Source of the DNA: Victivallales bacterium
GTDB lineage: Bacteria > Verrucomicrobiota > Lentisphaeria > Oligosphaerales > Oligosphaeraceae
Assembly (NCBI GenBank): GCA_017615955.1
Contig: JAFZZD010000288.1
Span: forward strand, 1 to 5,726
Direction of reading: 5' to 3'
DNA: 5,726 nt
Made by a program: the position numbers and the translations under genes. The notes under the pieces were generated by a model that had not been told where the DNA came from, made no database searches, and saw only the letters and a list, made by a program, of their open reading frames with translations. Positions 5,671-5,726 of this stretch are shown in pieces; position 1 is the first letter of the stretch, and the number at the start of each line of letters is the position of its first letter.

Positions 5671-5693
5671 GTGAGCGCCGAGGCGGCGCTTAC
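5671..5693. terminator. GC-rich hairpin after the Nif3-like gene, possible terminator
   Basis: AGCGCCG (5674-5680) and CGGCGCT (5684-5690) form a perfect 7-bp stem with loop AGG, which outer pairs, one of them G-U, extend to 10 bp (5671-5693). It begins 19 bp after the stop codon. Neither flank has a proper T run, so it may be a weak or Rho-assisted terminator, or one shared with a convergent gene beyond the window. The final 33 bases (5694-5726) hold nothing assignable. Confidence 0.45.
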
Positions 5694-5726
5694 TCAAGTT
5701 GCCTTGGCAAAAAGATACGCTTCTGG

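Noticed and set aside
5690..5726. C-terminus of a convergent minus-strand gene at the window end
   Set aside because: A short minus-strand frame ending with a stop at 5690-5692, next to the hairpin, is possible. Eleven codons are too few to support a gene.

Overview
The window reads as the start of a division and cell wall (dcw) cluster from a Gram-negative-type bacterium, all on the + strand: promoter and operator, mraZ, rsmH, an ftsL-like gene and ftsI, followed by a Nif3/YbgI-family gene. The FtsI has a single N-terminal membrane anchor and no PASTA domains, which argues against Firmicutes or Actinobacteria. The divergent MraZ, the long FtsI, the cluster breaking off after ftsI, and the roughly even base composition with repeat-rich spacers suggest a PVC-type lineage such as Lentisphaerota. 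That placement is a guess from overall character, not from a marker comparison.

Layout. Positions 1-132 hold a sigma-70-like promoter (TTGACA, 16 bp, TATGTT), then five boxes at exact 10-bp spacing that look like an MraZ autoregulatory operator. mraZ (133-633) and rsmH (637-1566) are 3 bp apart. An 81-bp gap with a hairpin precedes ftsL (1648-2061). The 411-bp gap between ftsL and ftsI holds no convincing gene. Instead it carries a hairpin just after ftsL, a ~296-bp element bounded by near-perfect 28-bp inverted repeats (2112-2407), and an AT-rich hairpin before the ftsI ribosome binding site. ftsI (2473-4707) encodes a 744-residue class B PBP with all three catalytic motifs. The next gap (4708-4898) is two copies of a GC-rich 67/68-bp tandem repeat, whose 3' end forms a good intrinsic-terminator candidate (4815-4870). 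The Nif3-like gene (4899-5651) follows with its own ribosome binding site, and a strong hairpin lies beyond it.

How the genes fit together. MraZ is the transcriptional regulator of the cluster. RsmH methylates 16S rRNA. FtsL and FtsI are divisome membrane proteins, FtsI being the septal transpeptidase. murE, murF and mraY, which usually follow ftsI, are absent. The terminator and the unrelated Nif3-like gene suggest that the dcw transcription unit ends at ftsI.

The main items for a second look are the inverted-repeat element between ftsL and ftsI (a MITE-like insertion or a large structured RNA), the helically phased MraZ box array, an apparent internal duplication in the periplasmic part of FtsI, and the tandem repeat that supplies the terminator.
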